Source: Tolypeutes matacus
Lineage: Eukaryota > Chordata > Mammalia > Cingulata > Chlamyphoridae
Direction of reading: 5' to 3'
Length of the DNA: 64,000 bases
Assembly (NCBI GenBank): GCA_026826555.1
Contig: JAKSZT010053769.1
Span: forward strand, 1,394,505 to 1,458,504
In this document: piece after piece, positions 22,210 through 33,559 of the stretch
Position numbering within the stretch: position 1 is the first letter of the stretch
Layout of the letters: the number at the start of each line of letters is the position of its first letter
Made by a program: the position numbers and the translations under genes
The notes under the pieces: generated by a model
The model's database searches: none
What the model was told of the DNA's origin: nothing
Seen by the model: only the letters and a program-made list of their open reading frames with translations

Positions 22210-24175
22210 AGAAGTTGTGAGCTTACAAAGAAATCATGCATAATGTGCAGAATTCCCATACATCACCCCTCCACCAACACCTTACATTGTTGTGGAACAT
22301 TTGTGAAATATTATGAAAAAACATCATCAAAATATTACTCTTAGCTATGGTCCATAGCTTACATTTGGTATATTTTTTCCATACACACCCTATTATTAAC
22401 ACCATGTATTAGTATTGTACATTTGTTATAGTTCATGAGAACACTCTCATATTTGTACTATTAAACACAGTCCATCATCCACCACATGGTTCATTATGTT
22501 ATACAGTCCAAAGTGTACACTCAGTAGCTCTCACTTTCATCACAGAGTTGTGCAGTCATTGCCTCAGTAAATTTTTTGAAGTTTTTCTTTAGTCCAAAAG
22601 AAAAAAATCCCATATCTCCCTATTATTGACCCTTAGCATTGATACAGTAACCTCATTGACACTGATGCAAGAATATGACAATATTGCTTTTAACTATAGT
22701 CGTAAGTTACATTAATTATATTTTTCCCATGCATCACCATATTCTTAACACCTTGTAATAGTGATGTACATTTGTTCTAGTTCATAGAAAAACATCCTTG
22801 TATTTGTACTATTAACCACAATTCTCATCCACCACGGGGTTCACTATGTTACTCAGTCCTTATATTATTCTCTTTCTTTCAATTGACATTTACATCCCTA
22901 AACTATCCCTTTCAGCCACAATCCCATTTATAAACCAGCTGTGTTAATTATACTCACTATAATGTGTTACCATAAATTCCATCCATTTCCACACTTTTAT
23001 AGTCAAGCTAATTAAAAATTCTACACACATTAAGCATCAGTATTCTTTCCCGGCACTCATCTTATCTATACTCTAGGCTTTAACTCCATGTGTTTATTCC
23101 TCATATTTAGTTCATACTAGTGAGACCATACAATATTCGTCTTTTTGTATCTGGCTTATTTCACCCAGCATAATGTCCTCAAAGTTCATCCATGTTGTCA
23201 TATGTGCTCCAGTTTCATATCTTCTTACAGCAGCATAGTATTCCATAGTATGTATATACCGTATTTTGTTTATCCATTCATCAGTTGATGGACACTTGGG
23301 TTGTTTCCATCTTTTGGTAACTGTGAATAATGCCACTATGAACATTGGTGTGCAAATGTCTGTTTGCATCCTGTTGTCAGTTTTTCTGGATATATTCCTA
23401 GTAGAGGTATTGCCGAATCATAAGGCAGTTTTATATTTAACTTCCTGAGGAACTGCAAAACTGTCTTCCACATATTCTACAGTCCCACCAACAATGAAGG
23501 AATTTTTCTATTTTTCCATAGCCTCTCCAGCACTTGTAGTTTTCTGCTTTTCAAATAAAGGCCGTTCTATGAGGTGTGAGATGATATCTCATTGTTGTTT
23601 TGATTTGCATTCCCTAAAAGCCAGTGATATTGAACATTTTTTCATGTGCTTTTTGGCCATTTGAATTTCTTCTTTGAAGAAATGTCTAAGTCTTTTGCCC
23701 ATTTTTTTATTTACTGCTGCGTTGTATGATCTCTTTATATAACGTGGAAATCAAACCCTTATCAGATAAGTGATTTCCAAATTTTTTCTCCAATTGAGTA
23801 GGCCGCATTTTCACCTTGACAAAGTCCTTTGAAACACAAAAGTGTTTAAGTTTGAAGAGGTCCCATTTATCCTTTTTTTTTCCACTACTTGTGCTTTGGG
23901 TGTGAGGTTTAAGAAACCAACACCTACCACCAGGTCTTAATGATGTTTCCCTACATTTTCTTCCAGGAGTTTTGTGCATTTAACTTTTATATTTAGGTCT
24001 TTGATCCATTTTGAGTTAATTGCATAAGGTGTGAGACAGGAGTCTTCTTTCTTTTAGCTATGACTACCCAGTTCTCCCAGCACCATTTGTTGAATAGACT
24101 GTTCTGACCCAGCTGGGTGGGCTTGATAGCCTTGTCAAAAATGAATGCTACACTTTTGATGACAATAATTTGAAA
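22210..24175 (-). mobile_element. 5'-truncated L1, antisense
   Basis: The minus strand carries the 3' third of L1 ORF2 at about 23110-24170, followed by a long 3'UTR at 22210-23100. The best-preserved ORF2 piece is at 23112-23369, with QPKCPSTDEWINK, IHTMEYYAAV and EDIMLGEISQIQKDEY, all typical of the C-terminal end of L1 ORF2. Stops and frameshifts break the rest, so the copy is inactive. It stops abruptly near 24175, as 5'-truncated insertions do. The 3'UTR contains a duplicated block, described separately. Confidence 0.93.
22320..22860 (-). repeat. Duplicated block within the L1 3'UTR
   Basis: Two diverged copies of about 180 bp lie at 22325-22510 and 22685-22857. Both run from 'aactatrgtc' through 'ttaacacc.tgta.tagt.ttgtacatttgtt.tagttca', then 'cttgtatttgtactattaa.cac' and 'catccaccac', to 'actcagtcc'. 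The unit spacing is about 350 bp, which points to an ancient tandem duplication in this L1 lineage or copy. Confidence 0.75.
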
Positions 24176-25404
24176 AATATTGGAGATAAACCACTTGAAG
24201 GTGGTGTCGCTTAGGAGGATGACATGTGACTATAAATATTGAAGTTGGGGGGTGGTGGGGTTAGGGCACAGCCAGAATGACTAGAAGAAAAGAGTACAGA
24301 ACAAAAGTACAACAATTTTTTTTAAAAAAGTAGAACTGAGATTCAAGTGTTAAGTATCACAAGACTACACTGTAAGTGAATTGGTGGTAGCCTACTATAA
24401 TGAAACTCTATATTAAATTATTAAATAATATAATTATTTTACTATGTTATTGCTTTATGATTTCTAAAGTAAAAGTAGTAGTTGTAAAAAGTGTATAATT
24501 GCATAGCTCTCTGTATAGCAATATTACAAAACAAAGTATTTATTTGCCGCATTCTCATTACAATTTCAGAAATTACAAAAGCCAAAATGTAAAAACAACA
24601 AAAAAAATTGTATCAAAATATTAAAATCATATATATCAGTTACTAGGCTAGATGTTGAGTATATAGAGGTGAGCAAGACCTAAACAGGGACGCTTGCTGT
24701 CATAATTGGAAAGGAGAGGCTCTCACTTCATAGGAGGTTCAGAACTAGGCATAAACCTGGAGCTCCTGGAGGCTAACTTGTCTTATGGGAGGAGTCTTTT
24801 TGATTATTAAATTGTTTGAGTACTTGGATTCAGCCATACCTGAACTTAGTCATGGGTTTTTCAGGTACATGAGCAAATATCTCCACTTTCCATCTTTTAA
24901 AACCATTTAAGTTTAAACACAAAAAGGTCTAGTTTTGTTTAGCCACTTGAGATGTATTTTTCTCATTTGCAAATGATTTGCAAATGATTGACTGCCATTT
25001 CTTAACACTGCCAGATTCATTGTCATCAAAATGCTTTGATGGCCTCATTCTCTTTCACTGAAACCTTCAATTGATTCATATTCCTACAAGAGGAAGAACC
25101 TTGGCATACAGCTATCTATAATCTTAACTTTATTTCAATACTCTATGCAAATTCTCAGATTTTATCCAAACTACTATTTTCTGAACTCTTCATAGGCCTG
25201 TTTGACACTGCTTTGCTCCCCATTAAATTAGAATGCTTTTATATCCTCTTCTATTTAAAGTCTGTTAGTCCTTCAAGGTTCAGTTTAATAACAGCTCTTC
25301 TTTAATGCTTTCTCATATGTCTCCAGACCGCTACTAAATGTTATAAAAACACAATATCTTTATGATGCTTTTTTTTTTTTTAATTTCTTTCTGTAATTTT
25401 TTTT
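24176..25404. other. Intronic sequence with L2-like pieces
   Basis: About 24640-24710 ('cagttactaggctagatgttgag', 'gtgagcaagacc') and 25190-25330 ('ccttcaaggttcagtttaata', 'gctttctcatatgtctccagacc') resemble diverged L2-type sequence. The remainder is unassigned. Confidence 0.5.
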
Positions 25405-25525
25405 TCATTTAAAAAATTTATTGGAGGATATCATTCATACATGAACATACCTAAACAATAAGCATATAGTAAAAGTTGTGAACTTACAAAACAAACACCA
25501 TGATACAGACTTCCATATATCATAC
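25405..25525 (-). mobile_element. L1 3'-end fragment, antisense
   Basis: 'aaatttattggaggatatcattcatacatgaacatac...gtaaaagttgtgaacttacaaaacaaac' parallels the start of the antisense L1 3'UTR at 22210 ('gagaagttgtgagcttacaaag'). T-runs flank it on both sides. Confidence 0.6.
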
Positions 25526-25959
25526 AGTTATTTTTTTTTTTTTAATATGCATATATGTGTATTTGCTTTTATGGTGCTTTTGACACTCAACTTTTACTGT
25601 GAGGCAGCAATTAGGGAATCAAAGATTCACACATTATGTTTCTCAAAAGGGCAAGGCCTAGCAGTTGAAAATTGACACATTTAACTTTGGTCATCCCATT
25701 GCCTAATGGACTATATACAGCTACTTATGGTTGAGAATGATGATTAGAAATATTTTAGTCCAACTCTGATCTCCCCCTATACTGCCTATAAAAGTAGTCC
25801 CAATTTTGACAAAGCTATTATGAATTTGCAATTGTTTCATTTTGTGTCCTTTTGATTAGGAATTTTGGCAAGTATTTTTGTTTTCCTGGCTTAAACTTGA
25901 TCTCCATGTTTAATTTGTAATGATAGCACACATATCATTTTTTCATAATACAATATAAC

Positions 25960-26950
25960 ATTCATTTGCTCATTTATCCATTCATTTCATCCAGCAAAGT
26001 AATATTGGGCACTAATAGTAGAGCAATAAATGCTAGGTACTATGGAAGGTGACAGAGATGGTTGAGGATAAAGATACAGTTCCTAACCTCAAGAGATTAG
26101 TCTCTTTGAGAGATATGACATGCAAAGAAAAAAATTTAATAGAAGTATAACTAATGCTACAATAGACATGTGTCCAAAAACATACATTGCCAAAAGTGGA
26201 GGGTGTTAACTCTAAGGAGGCTGGTTGAGAAAGGGGGAGTTGGGATGGGAGGAGCTTAAGGAAAGCCTTTCTGGAACTGATTATATTAAGGGTAAGTTTG
26301 TAGTTTTCTGGCATTGGGGTTGGTGAAGTATTCCAGGGTGAGAAAATTGTATATGGAAATACAATGAAGTTTTAAATCATATGGTATATTCAGAAATTAT
26401 AAAAAATTTCCATTTCTTGGATTATAAATAGCAAGGGAAAGAGGTGTAAGAAATGAGGTAGTGAAGAGTCAGTCATGAACGGCCTTATACACCTTGCTTA
26501 GAAGCTTGGATTTTCCTTGCTGTTGTTTGAGGCTAGTTAAGATTTCTAAGCTAGGTAGAGAAGTGATTAGATTGCATTTTTAAAACATAATTTAGGAAGT
26601 CATTTGGAAGATAGATGGTAAGAAGCAGGGTGAGCAAGGAGAGAATCCCTGAAATAATCCAGGTGAGAAATGACAAAGACCTAAAGGAAGGCATGTGCAT
26701 GAAAGGGAAATTTCTTCAGGAGACAGAACTGACAGCACCATCATTGATGGGTGGGGAGTATTAGAAGTCAAAGGATGATGCCATGACTCAAGCTTGTGAG
26801 ACAAGCAGATGATGATGCCACCAACCAAGATTGGGAAAGTTGGGAGGAAAGCAAGTGGGGAAGTGGAAAACATGGTAAATTTGGTTTCGGTTATGTATAT
26901 ATTGTGGGCTTTGTGGAACATTCACACTGAGCTCTCTGAAACTTAAAAAA
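25960..26950 (-). repeat. Ancient L2-type LINE relic (antisense)
   Basis: Phrases in order: 'gcaataaatgctaggtactatgg', 'gataaagatacagttcctaacctcaagag', 'ggaaagcctttctggaac', 'catgaacggccttatacacc', 'gaagtgattagattgcattttt', 'aataatccaggtgagaaatgac'. This is the usual sequence of a widespread old LINE repeat running antisense to L2. Very diverged and non-coding despite open frames at 26033-26314 and 26592-26921. Confidence 0.65.
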
Positions 26951-27369
26951 GAGAACTGTTTGGAGAAAATATATTTGTAAATATGAAAACTATTTACAAA
27001 ATTAACTTAGAATCTTTAAAGGTCAGAATCATGTATTGTGTTGTTTTGGAGTTTGTTGTTTGGCTTTGTTCTGTTTTTGGATTCCCAAATGCACAACCTG
27101 GCACGGAGTGACAATCAATAAGCATATGATGAATTAATAATAATGTACTGTATTAAGTACACTTGAAGTTTTCCTAATAGTCTTCTATAAGTGTCTCCAA
27201 AAGAAAGAAAGACTCATCTTTAAATTTGTTTTACAGTGAGAACTAGCTGAAGAAAAAAAAAAAAACTTCGTGATTTCAGAGAAAATTTCTTGAAGTGACA
27301 AAAGGATTCTTTCCAATTAAAGACAAATATTGCAAGTTCATCTTTTATATAGTAATTATTTCTTACATT

Positions 27370-27640
27370 TATATAGCTCTGTTTAGTTTCCCATGTTTTT
27401 TCATGATTTTATATTCACACAGTTCTTAAGTACCATGCATATATGTGTAAGCCATTGTTAGTTTTTTATGTACTTATTTATTTATTTTACATGCAACCCA
27501 AAGCATTCCTTGCTGATAAAAATTTTACAGTTGGGGAAAGAAGCCAGAGAAAATAAATAATTTGCCCACAGTAATACAGCTAGTGTGTAGGGTTCTTCCT
27601 ATGATATCACAATTCTATCCTGCAACTCAAGGACACTGAT
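27370..27640 (-). repeat. MIR-type relic (antisense)
   Basis: 'tttacagttggggaaagaagccagagaaaataaataatttgcccacagtaatacagctagtgtgtagg' is the antisense MIR core. Its upstream half is weak. Confidence 0.6.
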
Positions 27641-27981
27641 GACAAGATTCTTTGGCTATCTTGTCATTAATAATACCGTATCAAGGTACTTTTCAAAGAC
27701 AAAAGCTATTGTTAACTCTCCATTCTATTTGTTGGAAACTCCTTTGGCACTACTAATTCTTCTAATTCCTTATCATGATCCAAGAATACTGAAAATCTCA
27801 ATTGTTTTACTGAATATTCTAAGAATTGAAATCAATTTGCCACACTCTTTGGTATCTTTTAGATAGCATAAATAAATCAGGAGTAAGTGTATAACAATAT
27901 AGTAAAATGTTATGTATTGCCTACTAAATGCTCTGTACTTTCAAACATTTCCAAAAATGATTATCATTTGACAGCATTTTT

Positions 27982-28158
27982 TTTTTTAAAGATTTTATTT
28001 ATTTATTCATTTATCCCCCCCTTGCTGCTTGTGCTCGCTGGGTCCGCTAACCATGCCATGCGGGCGGGCTTGCCTTCACCAGGAGGCCCCGGGAACCGAA
28101 CCCAGGGCCTCCCATATGGTAAACGGGAGCCCGACTGATTGAGCCACAGCCGCTTCCC
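27982..28158 (-). mobile_element. Young tRNA-derived SINE with 13-bp target duplication
   Basis: Full-length reverse copy of the SINE at 1505-1690, starting with the poly-T/'aaagattttatttatttattcatttatcccccc' tail and ending 'gagccacagccgcttccc'. It is flanked by the perfect repeat tgacagcattttt at 27969-27981 and 28159-28171. Near identity to the other copies indicates a recent insertion. Confidence 0.95.
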
Positions 28159-28199
28159 TGACAGCATTTTTAAATCTTAAACTATTTCTTCTTTGAATT

Positions 28200-29670
28200 A
28201 GAAATAGCCAAGTACTTCTCTGTCATTAAAAGAGGCCAATTATATTATCACATTGTTAGTTGTTAGAAGTACTATTTGCATTTTGAACTCTATTAAGTGA
28301 TGATTTATTTTTTCTAGATAAGTCACCATGCAAGAGGCACTTACTTATTACACATGCTTTTCAGCATATGTTGCAAGTTTATTTTAATGCTGAAGAGGCA
28401 CATTATGATCAAAGCAGAATTCTGCCCAATTTAAACTGTTCCAAGCTATTTTCATACATTCACTCATGTAATACTGTAAGATTTACATTAAAATGAATGC
28501 TCATCTACAATTAAGTGATTCAGTCAACATTAAAAAAAAAAGGTGCAAGTGTGTGCAACGTGAAAAAAATTAACAGATGTGCGAATAATCTCTGCTTGGG
28601 GACCAGTATGAAAAAGAACAGTAGCAAAAAAAAAAGTTCCAACTTTTATTCTTTCTGCACTCCAAGGTATTTCTGCACCCACAGTGAAGGACACACAAAA
28701 AAACTAGCACAGGATTTTCTCTTCTGATGTTAACTGGATTACCTAATAAAAAATAGGGGGGGAGAAGCAAACAATAAACTACAAATTAACAATAGCTCTT
28801 AGAGATGGATACACATTTTGACTTCTCATTCTTATACCCCTATTTTCTGTTGATGAATAAATTCCAAAGGCAGCAAAGAGTCATGAAAATTCAGAGAAGG
28901 TGCATGTGTATAAACCAAGATATTTAGCATTAAAGCATTGAAATATGAGCTAGCCAGGTAGGAAATACAATAAAAAAGAAAAGCTTCTGATCTTGGAGGT
29001 CAATAAATCTGCAGATCAGTGTATATAGTTGTGCTGGTTGTAGGCTGCATAAGTCCTAGTCTAAGTGAATGATACCACATCGAATTTTACAGAGCATATC
29101 CTGTGCAATTAAATACACCACAGTCCTGGAAAACATCATGTGGCTGTAGAAAGAGGTTCATTCTGATGGCATAATTAGGATCAAAGTGTTTCTTAAACTT
29201 CATCTCTTTTTCCATGAGGTGTATTGCGATGGCCATTGGAAGAATGTCCAGTCTTCATCTACTTCAGTAAGTGTGGAGCAAAGAACTTGATACTTATTGA
29301 CGTTCTGCAATATTTAGGGAATTTGAAGCTTCTGGTCAAAAAGCACCCAGAAAAGTTACGTAAGTGTCATCCATCACTCATCCCCCAGGGAATGACAGGG
29401 TATTTATTTCTTCATCATTTTAAGTGAGCTTCCCAGTGCTATCAGTTTGAGAAAATATAAAACTGGTAATGCCACTTACTGACAAGCACATTCCTAAAGA
29501 GTGGGAAATATGACTTGATGTAATTGCACTTAAAAATTATTGTCCATTAATGTTTTTTCTACATAATTAACATTTATGGAAGATCATTGATTTATATTAA
29601 ATCATACTTTAAAATGAGAGCAATTTTTTAATTCACAAATTTCAACATGCTTGTTATAGTAGATGACATT
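28200..29670. other. Unassigned intronic sequence
   Basis: No repeat recognised. A 47-codon antisense frame ends near 29070 (starting MAIAIHLMEKEMKF at about 29232). It lacks splice borders and I do not recognise the product, so I do not call it a gene. Confidence 0.35.
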
Positions 29671-29674
29671 GTTT

Positions 29675-29765
29675 AAAAATGAATTTTATTGATACATATT
29701 AATAAAGCATACAATTCCTCCAAGGTGTACAATCAATGGTATTCGCTATAATCACATTAGCAGCT
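29675..29765 (-). mobile_element. Short L1 3'-end fragment, antisense
   Basis: 'aatgaattttattgatacatattaataaagcatacaattcctcc' resembles the extreme antisense 3' end of mammalian L1 or a related repeat. Short and uncertain. Confidence 0.4.
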
Positions 29766-29769
29766 GAAA

Positions 29770-30915
29770 TTTTAATGCATGGAAACTTATATTCCAAGGC
29801 CTTATATTTGTGGCCATGTTCAGCTTTGACATGACTGAAAGCTTCAACTGTTCTAATTTATTGCAGTTCTTCTAAGTAGTTCTACAGGTAGCTGTGGTGA
29901 GCTGAACCTTCCAAGTGTGTCTTTATCTTTGTCTATATAGATAATTCTGAGTGAGAAAATGATTAGCCTGAGGTCTCTGGTTAAGTCACTGACCTTACAT
30001 CTATCCATTAGATGAGACTGCCTTTCCACACACATTTTAAATTGGGAAATATAAAACTACTGAGAAATACAGCATTTATGATTTGGTGAAGAATTAACAT
30101 GACCTGAATTGTCTCATAAAATTCATTGGATCCTTGCCCATGAGAATTAAAAGGTTCAAGTTCTCAGTCAACTGGCTAAAAGGAAGCTTAAAGTGGTCTG
30201 GAATGTTATAAAATAGCCAAGACTCATGTTGTAACAATAGGGCAGCAATTATTTTCCACACAAAAAGGATGTTAAAAGCAGTGCCTTGGATATGGGAGGG
30301 GTAAGTATGCTCAGGTGGATTAATTCTAAGAGAAAATTATGTGTTACCATGAATTGCTTCTATTCTTAATCTCTGATAGTTGCTTTTTTATTAAATTCTT
30401 TGAAATTAGCGTTTTTTTTTTTTTTATTTGGAATCATGCTGAGCTCTTAAATAAGCTTGCAGTGTATGTGTGTGTGTGAGTGTACATGCATGTTTGCATA
30501 TGTGCACATCAAACCACAATGTTAGATGTTCAAGAAATCCATTTTTTATTTTCTATAATCAACTTAATTCTATCAGTAAATTCCATCTCAGATATTTTTA
30601 GAGTCCAATTTCCCCTCTAACAATTGTATAATATCCTAGAAAATTTGGAAACAGCTTCCTATTCCTAGTGTATAATATTGCCACTGTGATTCATGTTACA
30701 CAAGCTTGAATTTGGGTGCCCTATCTGTTGGAGAGAGGAAGCCTGCTGAGACTGGTCCTGGGTTGCTGCCCCCGTGGATGCATCCACAGCTCTTCTACTG
30801 AGGTCTGGCCACTTCCTAAGACTCTTCCAGAGAATCAGCTGTGGTTTCACAATTTTCTTGGGATCCATCCACAGTAACCTTCTTTCCTTGCCCCCAAAAC
30901 TTCTCTTTCCTTAGA
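29770..30915. other. Unassigned intronic sequence
   Basis: Includes a T-run at 30412-30425 and a (TG)n run near 30465-30480. About 30690-30890 is G+C-richer than its surroundings but shows no exon borders. Confidence 0.4.
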
Positions 30916-30919
30916 ATAC

Positions 30920-31230
30920 ATCATATTATCTCTTCAGAGAGCAGAAGTCAAAAACTGGTGACCAGGAGGCTGAATCTGGTCCAAAATTTTTTGAACCATA
31001 CCATACCCTCTTCTAAAGTTTTAAAAAAATTGTTGCAAACATTTAAAAAAAAATAAGGAGATTCCACATAAACCTCTGTTTTGAGCATCTTTTGAAAGGT
31101 TGGAGGATCTGGCAGCACTAGACAAATGCCCACCTTGTAATCCACTTCTCCCTTAGACTTGCCATCTGCAGTTCAGCCAAGTCCCCACCTAGGATGCTTC
31201 ACTTTTGGCCCCACCATGCATTTGTGGTTT
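30920..31230. repeat. Probable old interspersed repeat
   Basis: 'accaggaggctgaatctggtcc', 'gtaatccacttctcccttagacttgccatctgcagttcagccaagtccccacc' resembles a recurring mammalian repeat whose family I cannot name. No coding capacity. Confidence 0.4.
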
Positions 31231-31377
31231 TGTCTTCTGAGCTTAGTTTCCTAACTGCTGCTTCTTTGTACTCTGCAAAAAGTCTCAAGACCAGCATATG
31301 GGAAAGAGCCTGACTGCATTTGTAAGACTGTGAATGGAGGAATACAGGAAGGCAAACGAATTAGTCTTTCAATAAAT

Positions 31378-31380
<3 letters not shown>

Positions 31381-31431
<51 letters not shown>

Positions 31432-31443
31432 CACACACACATA
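31381..31443. repeat. (AT)23 followed by (AC)n
   Basis: Pure alternating AT at 31381-31426, then 'acatacacacacacacata'. A compound microsatellite, likely length-variable. Confidence 0.95.
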
Positions 31444-31579
31444 CATATGATTCATATATATGTGAAAAACTCTGGACTTTGAATAAGATTATTTCTGCTA
31501 TATGACTCTAACTTGTTGATCATTAATTCAATAAGGCACATATTTAAAAGAAATATTTTCATGCTAAGTACAAGCTGCT

Positions 31580-32060
31580 AACTCTGTAGAGAGCTGGCAT
31601 TACTGGGATAAATTACACAGACCTCGTATACGTCACTGAGTTTATAGTCTAATAAAGAGGGCAGGCAGTATGTGGACTCCATATGGGCAAATAGGTTGTT
31701 AAAACTCCACTTGAAAGAAGTGATAGGGGTTAAGACGGGGCTAAGTAGTTTGTAGGAAGGGAAATTCACTTTCCCGGAGGAAGTCCTGTGTAAGCAACTA
31801 CCTGAAGAATATGAGACTCAGCCAGATAAACAGGCAGGTGATGGTGGCTTCAGGCAAGAAACAGCAAGTGCCAAGGCACAATGAAAGGTGAGATACAGCC
31901 TGGCACTTAAAATGACCTAAAAATAGTTCAGTATGGCTGCCGCACAGAATTTCAGGGGCATGAGGGAAAAGGCAGATTAGGCCCAAAGAGCAAGCAAATA
32001 CATGGGCTTATGGTTGCATAAGCCATGCAAAAGAGTTTGGACGTATGTTAAGGGTTGTTG
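31580..32060 (-). repeat. Ancient L2-type LINE relic (antisense)
   Basis: 'cactgagtttatagtctaataaagagggcaggc', 'ggcttcaggcaagaaacagcaagtgccaaggcac' and 'aagagtttggacgtatgttaaggg' fit the same diverged antisense family as at 25960-26950. Confidence 0.5.
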
Positions 32061-32089
32061 GTCCCTAATGAAATATTTTATGCAATGGA

Positions 32090-32260
32090 CAACATAATCA
32101 GATTGTTGGTGTTGAGAAGTCACATGACCCCTCTGAAATCCAGTTTCTTTATCTATAAAGTAGAAACAATGCTGTGCATCCTTCTTGCCTTGCAAAGATC
32201 AAATAAAATACTATATGCTGCAGTTACACAAACTCTAAGATACAAGTAAATCTTATATTG
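32090..32260 (+). repeat. MIR relic
   Basis: 'cacatgacccctctgaaatccagtttctttatctataaagtagaaacaatg' fits the sense MIR core, followed by 'aagatcaaataaaatactatatg'. Confidence 0.65.
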
Positions 32261-32499
32261 GATAAAATTAATTTAATGTTGCCATGAATTTTGTAGGGAG
32301 TGAGTGGACAGGATCCCTGACAGGTAAATAAATTTAACTGTGGAAAGCAGTGGCAGTAAAGTACAATTTATATCAGTTACTAGTAAATATTCAATTTAGG
32401 GCAAAAGAGATACAGTTTTAAAGAAAATGTAAGTATTAGGAAAGAAAAGGGTGAGATAGAGTTTATAGGTGTTGAAAATCCCTTTAAATTAAACTTTTC

Positions 32500-33050
32500 T
32501 TCTTATGTTGTTTCTCTTATTGGGTGTGGAGGACATTTGCCATGCTTTCTTACTGCCCACTGCTTTTTAAGCAATTTCCCTAAGTTTCAGGAATATAAAT
32601 TCTGCCTCAACAGAAGCTAAAATCCCAGTACCCCTTCTTCCTTTAGAACCAGCCTGTGATTCATCAGCACAAAACCAGTCGAGCGTCATTGCCTCAGTAT
32701 GTGATGTCATCAGCCTGTGACCTATCAGAGTGGGAGCCCTCACATGTGACCTAGGCCTCACCAGTTAGGTGCACCCCTATGAGACTTTAGTTTGGAATGC
32801 AGTTACTTGAAGAAGGAGGTGCCAGGTGGAAAACAATTCTGGCAAAGATGCCTTGGAGATGTTCTTTTCTCTGAAGGATCAGAGGCCCCAGGGGTAGCAT
32901 CTCTAAACAGAGATAAGGCTCCTGTGGAAGTCAGGTGTATATGTGGCTGCTGTCTATATGGCGTTTAAGCCTGATTCTCTGTCCGTTGGAGAGACTCTGA
33001 AGCTATAAGTATGATTAAATGATTTCTTCTTTACCTTAAACAAGCAAGTA
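32500..33050 (+). repeat. Possible old LTR-like repeat
   Basis: A G+C-richer block beginning 'ttgggtgtggaggacatttgccatgc', with 'tgatgtcatcagcctgtgacc' and 'gtccgttggagagactctgaagct', and closing 'gattaaatgatttcttctttacc'. The composition and the end resemble solitary MaLR/ERVL-type LTRs. I see no inner viral gene and cannot assign a family. Confidence 0.3.
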
Positions 33051-33364
33051 TGGATTATGTGTATTTTCATCCTAAAGTGGAAGCCTTATCTAGACCTACT
33101 CCTTTACTGTACTTGTGAAGTAGAACATTGACACAGTGGGAATGAGAGTGTAAAACTGGAGCAAAAACAGAGAAAGAAGTGAATTCCAATATTATATCCT
33201 CACAGTAACCTCAAATATATTTTTTAAAATTAACAACTGCAAAAATGAAATATAGCAGCACAATTTCTCATCTAATTCATAAACACTTCCACAGAATTTT
33301 GTTTGTAAAGCACTACCCTATGATCTTTTCAGTAATATTTTAGAATGATTAAAGGTGCAAGCTA

Positions 33365-33545
33365 TTATAAGATTTCTGACCCCAGATTGTTGCTCTTTAA
33401 TTTGTGTGACCTTGAAAAAAATATCTAAACTTTGCAAGTACCTGTCCCTTCATCTGAAAATGAAATAAAAATACCTAGTGAGAGAATATATTCAACTTGC
33501 TTAGCACAGAGGCAAGCACTTGAGAGTTGTTGATATTATTAACAA
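33365..33545 (+). repeat. MIR relic
   Basis: 'atttctgaccccagattg', 'gtgtgaccttg', 'gtacctgtcccttcatctgaaaatgaaataaaaatacctagtg', 'gcttagcacagaggcaagcacttg' follow the sense MIR order. Confidence 0.75.
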
Positions 33546-33559
33546 TAAAACATTTAATT

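Noticed and set aside
29070..29232. Antisense 47-codon frame beginning MAIAIHLMEKEMKF
   Set aside because: It reads like plausible protein, but there is no splice border, no known family match from memory, no A-tail, and an upstream stop close by. Chance cannot be excluded.
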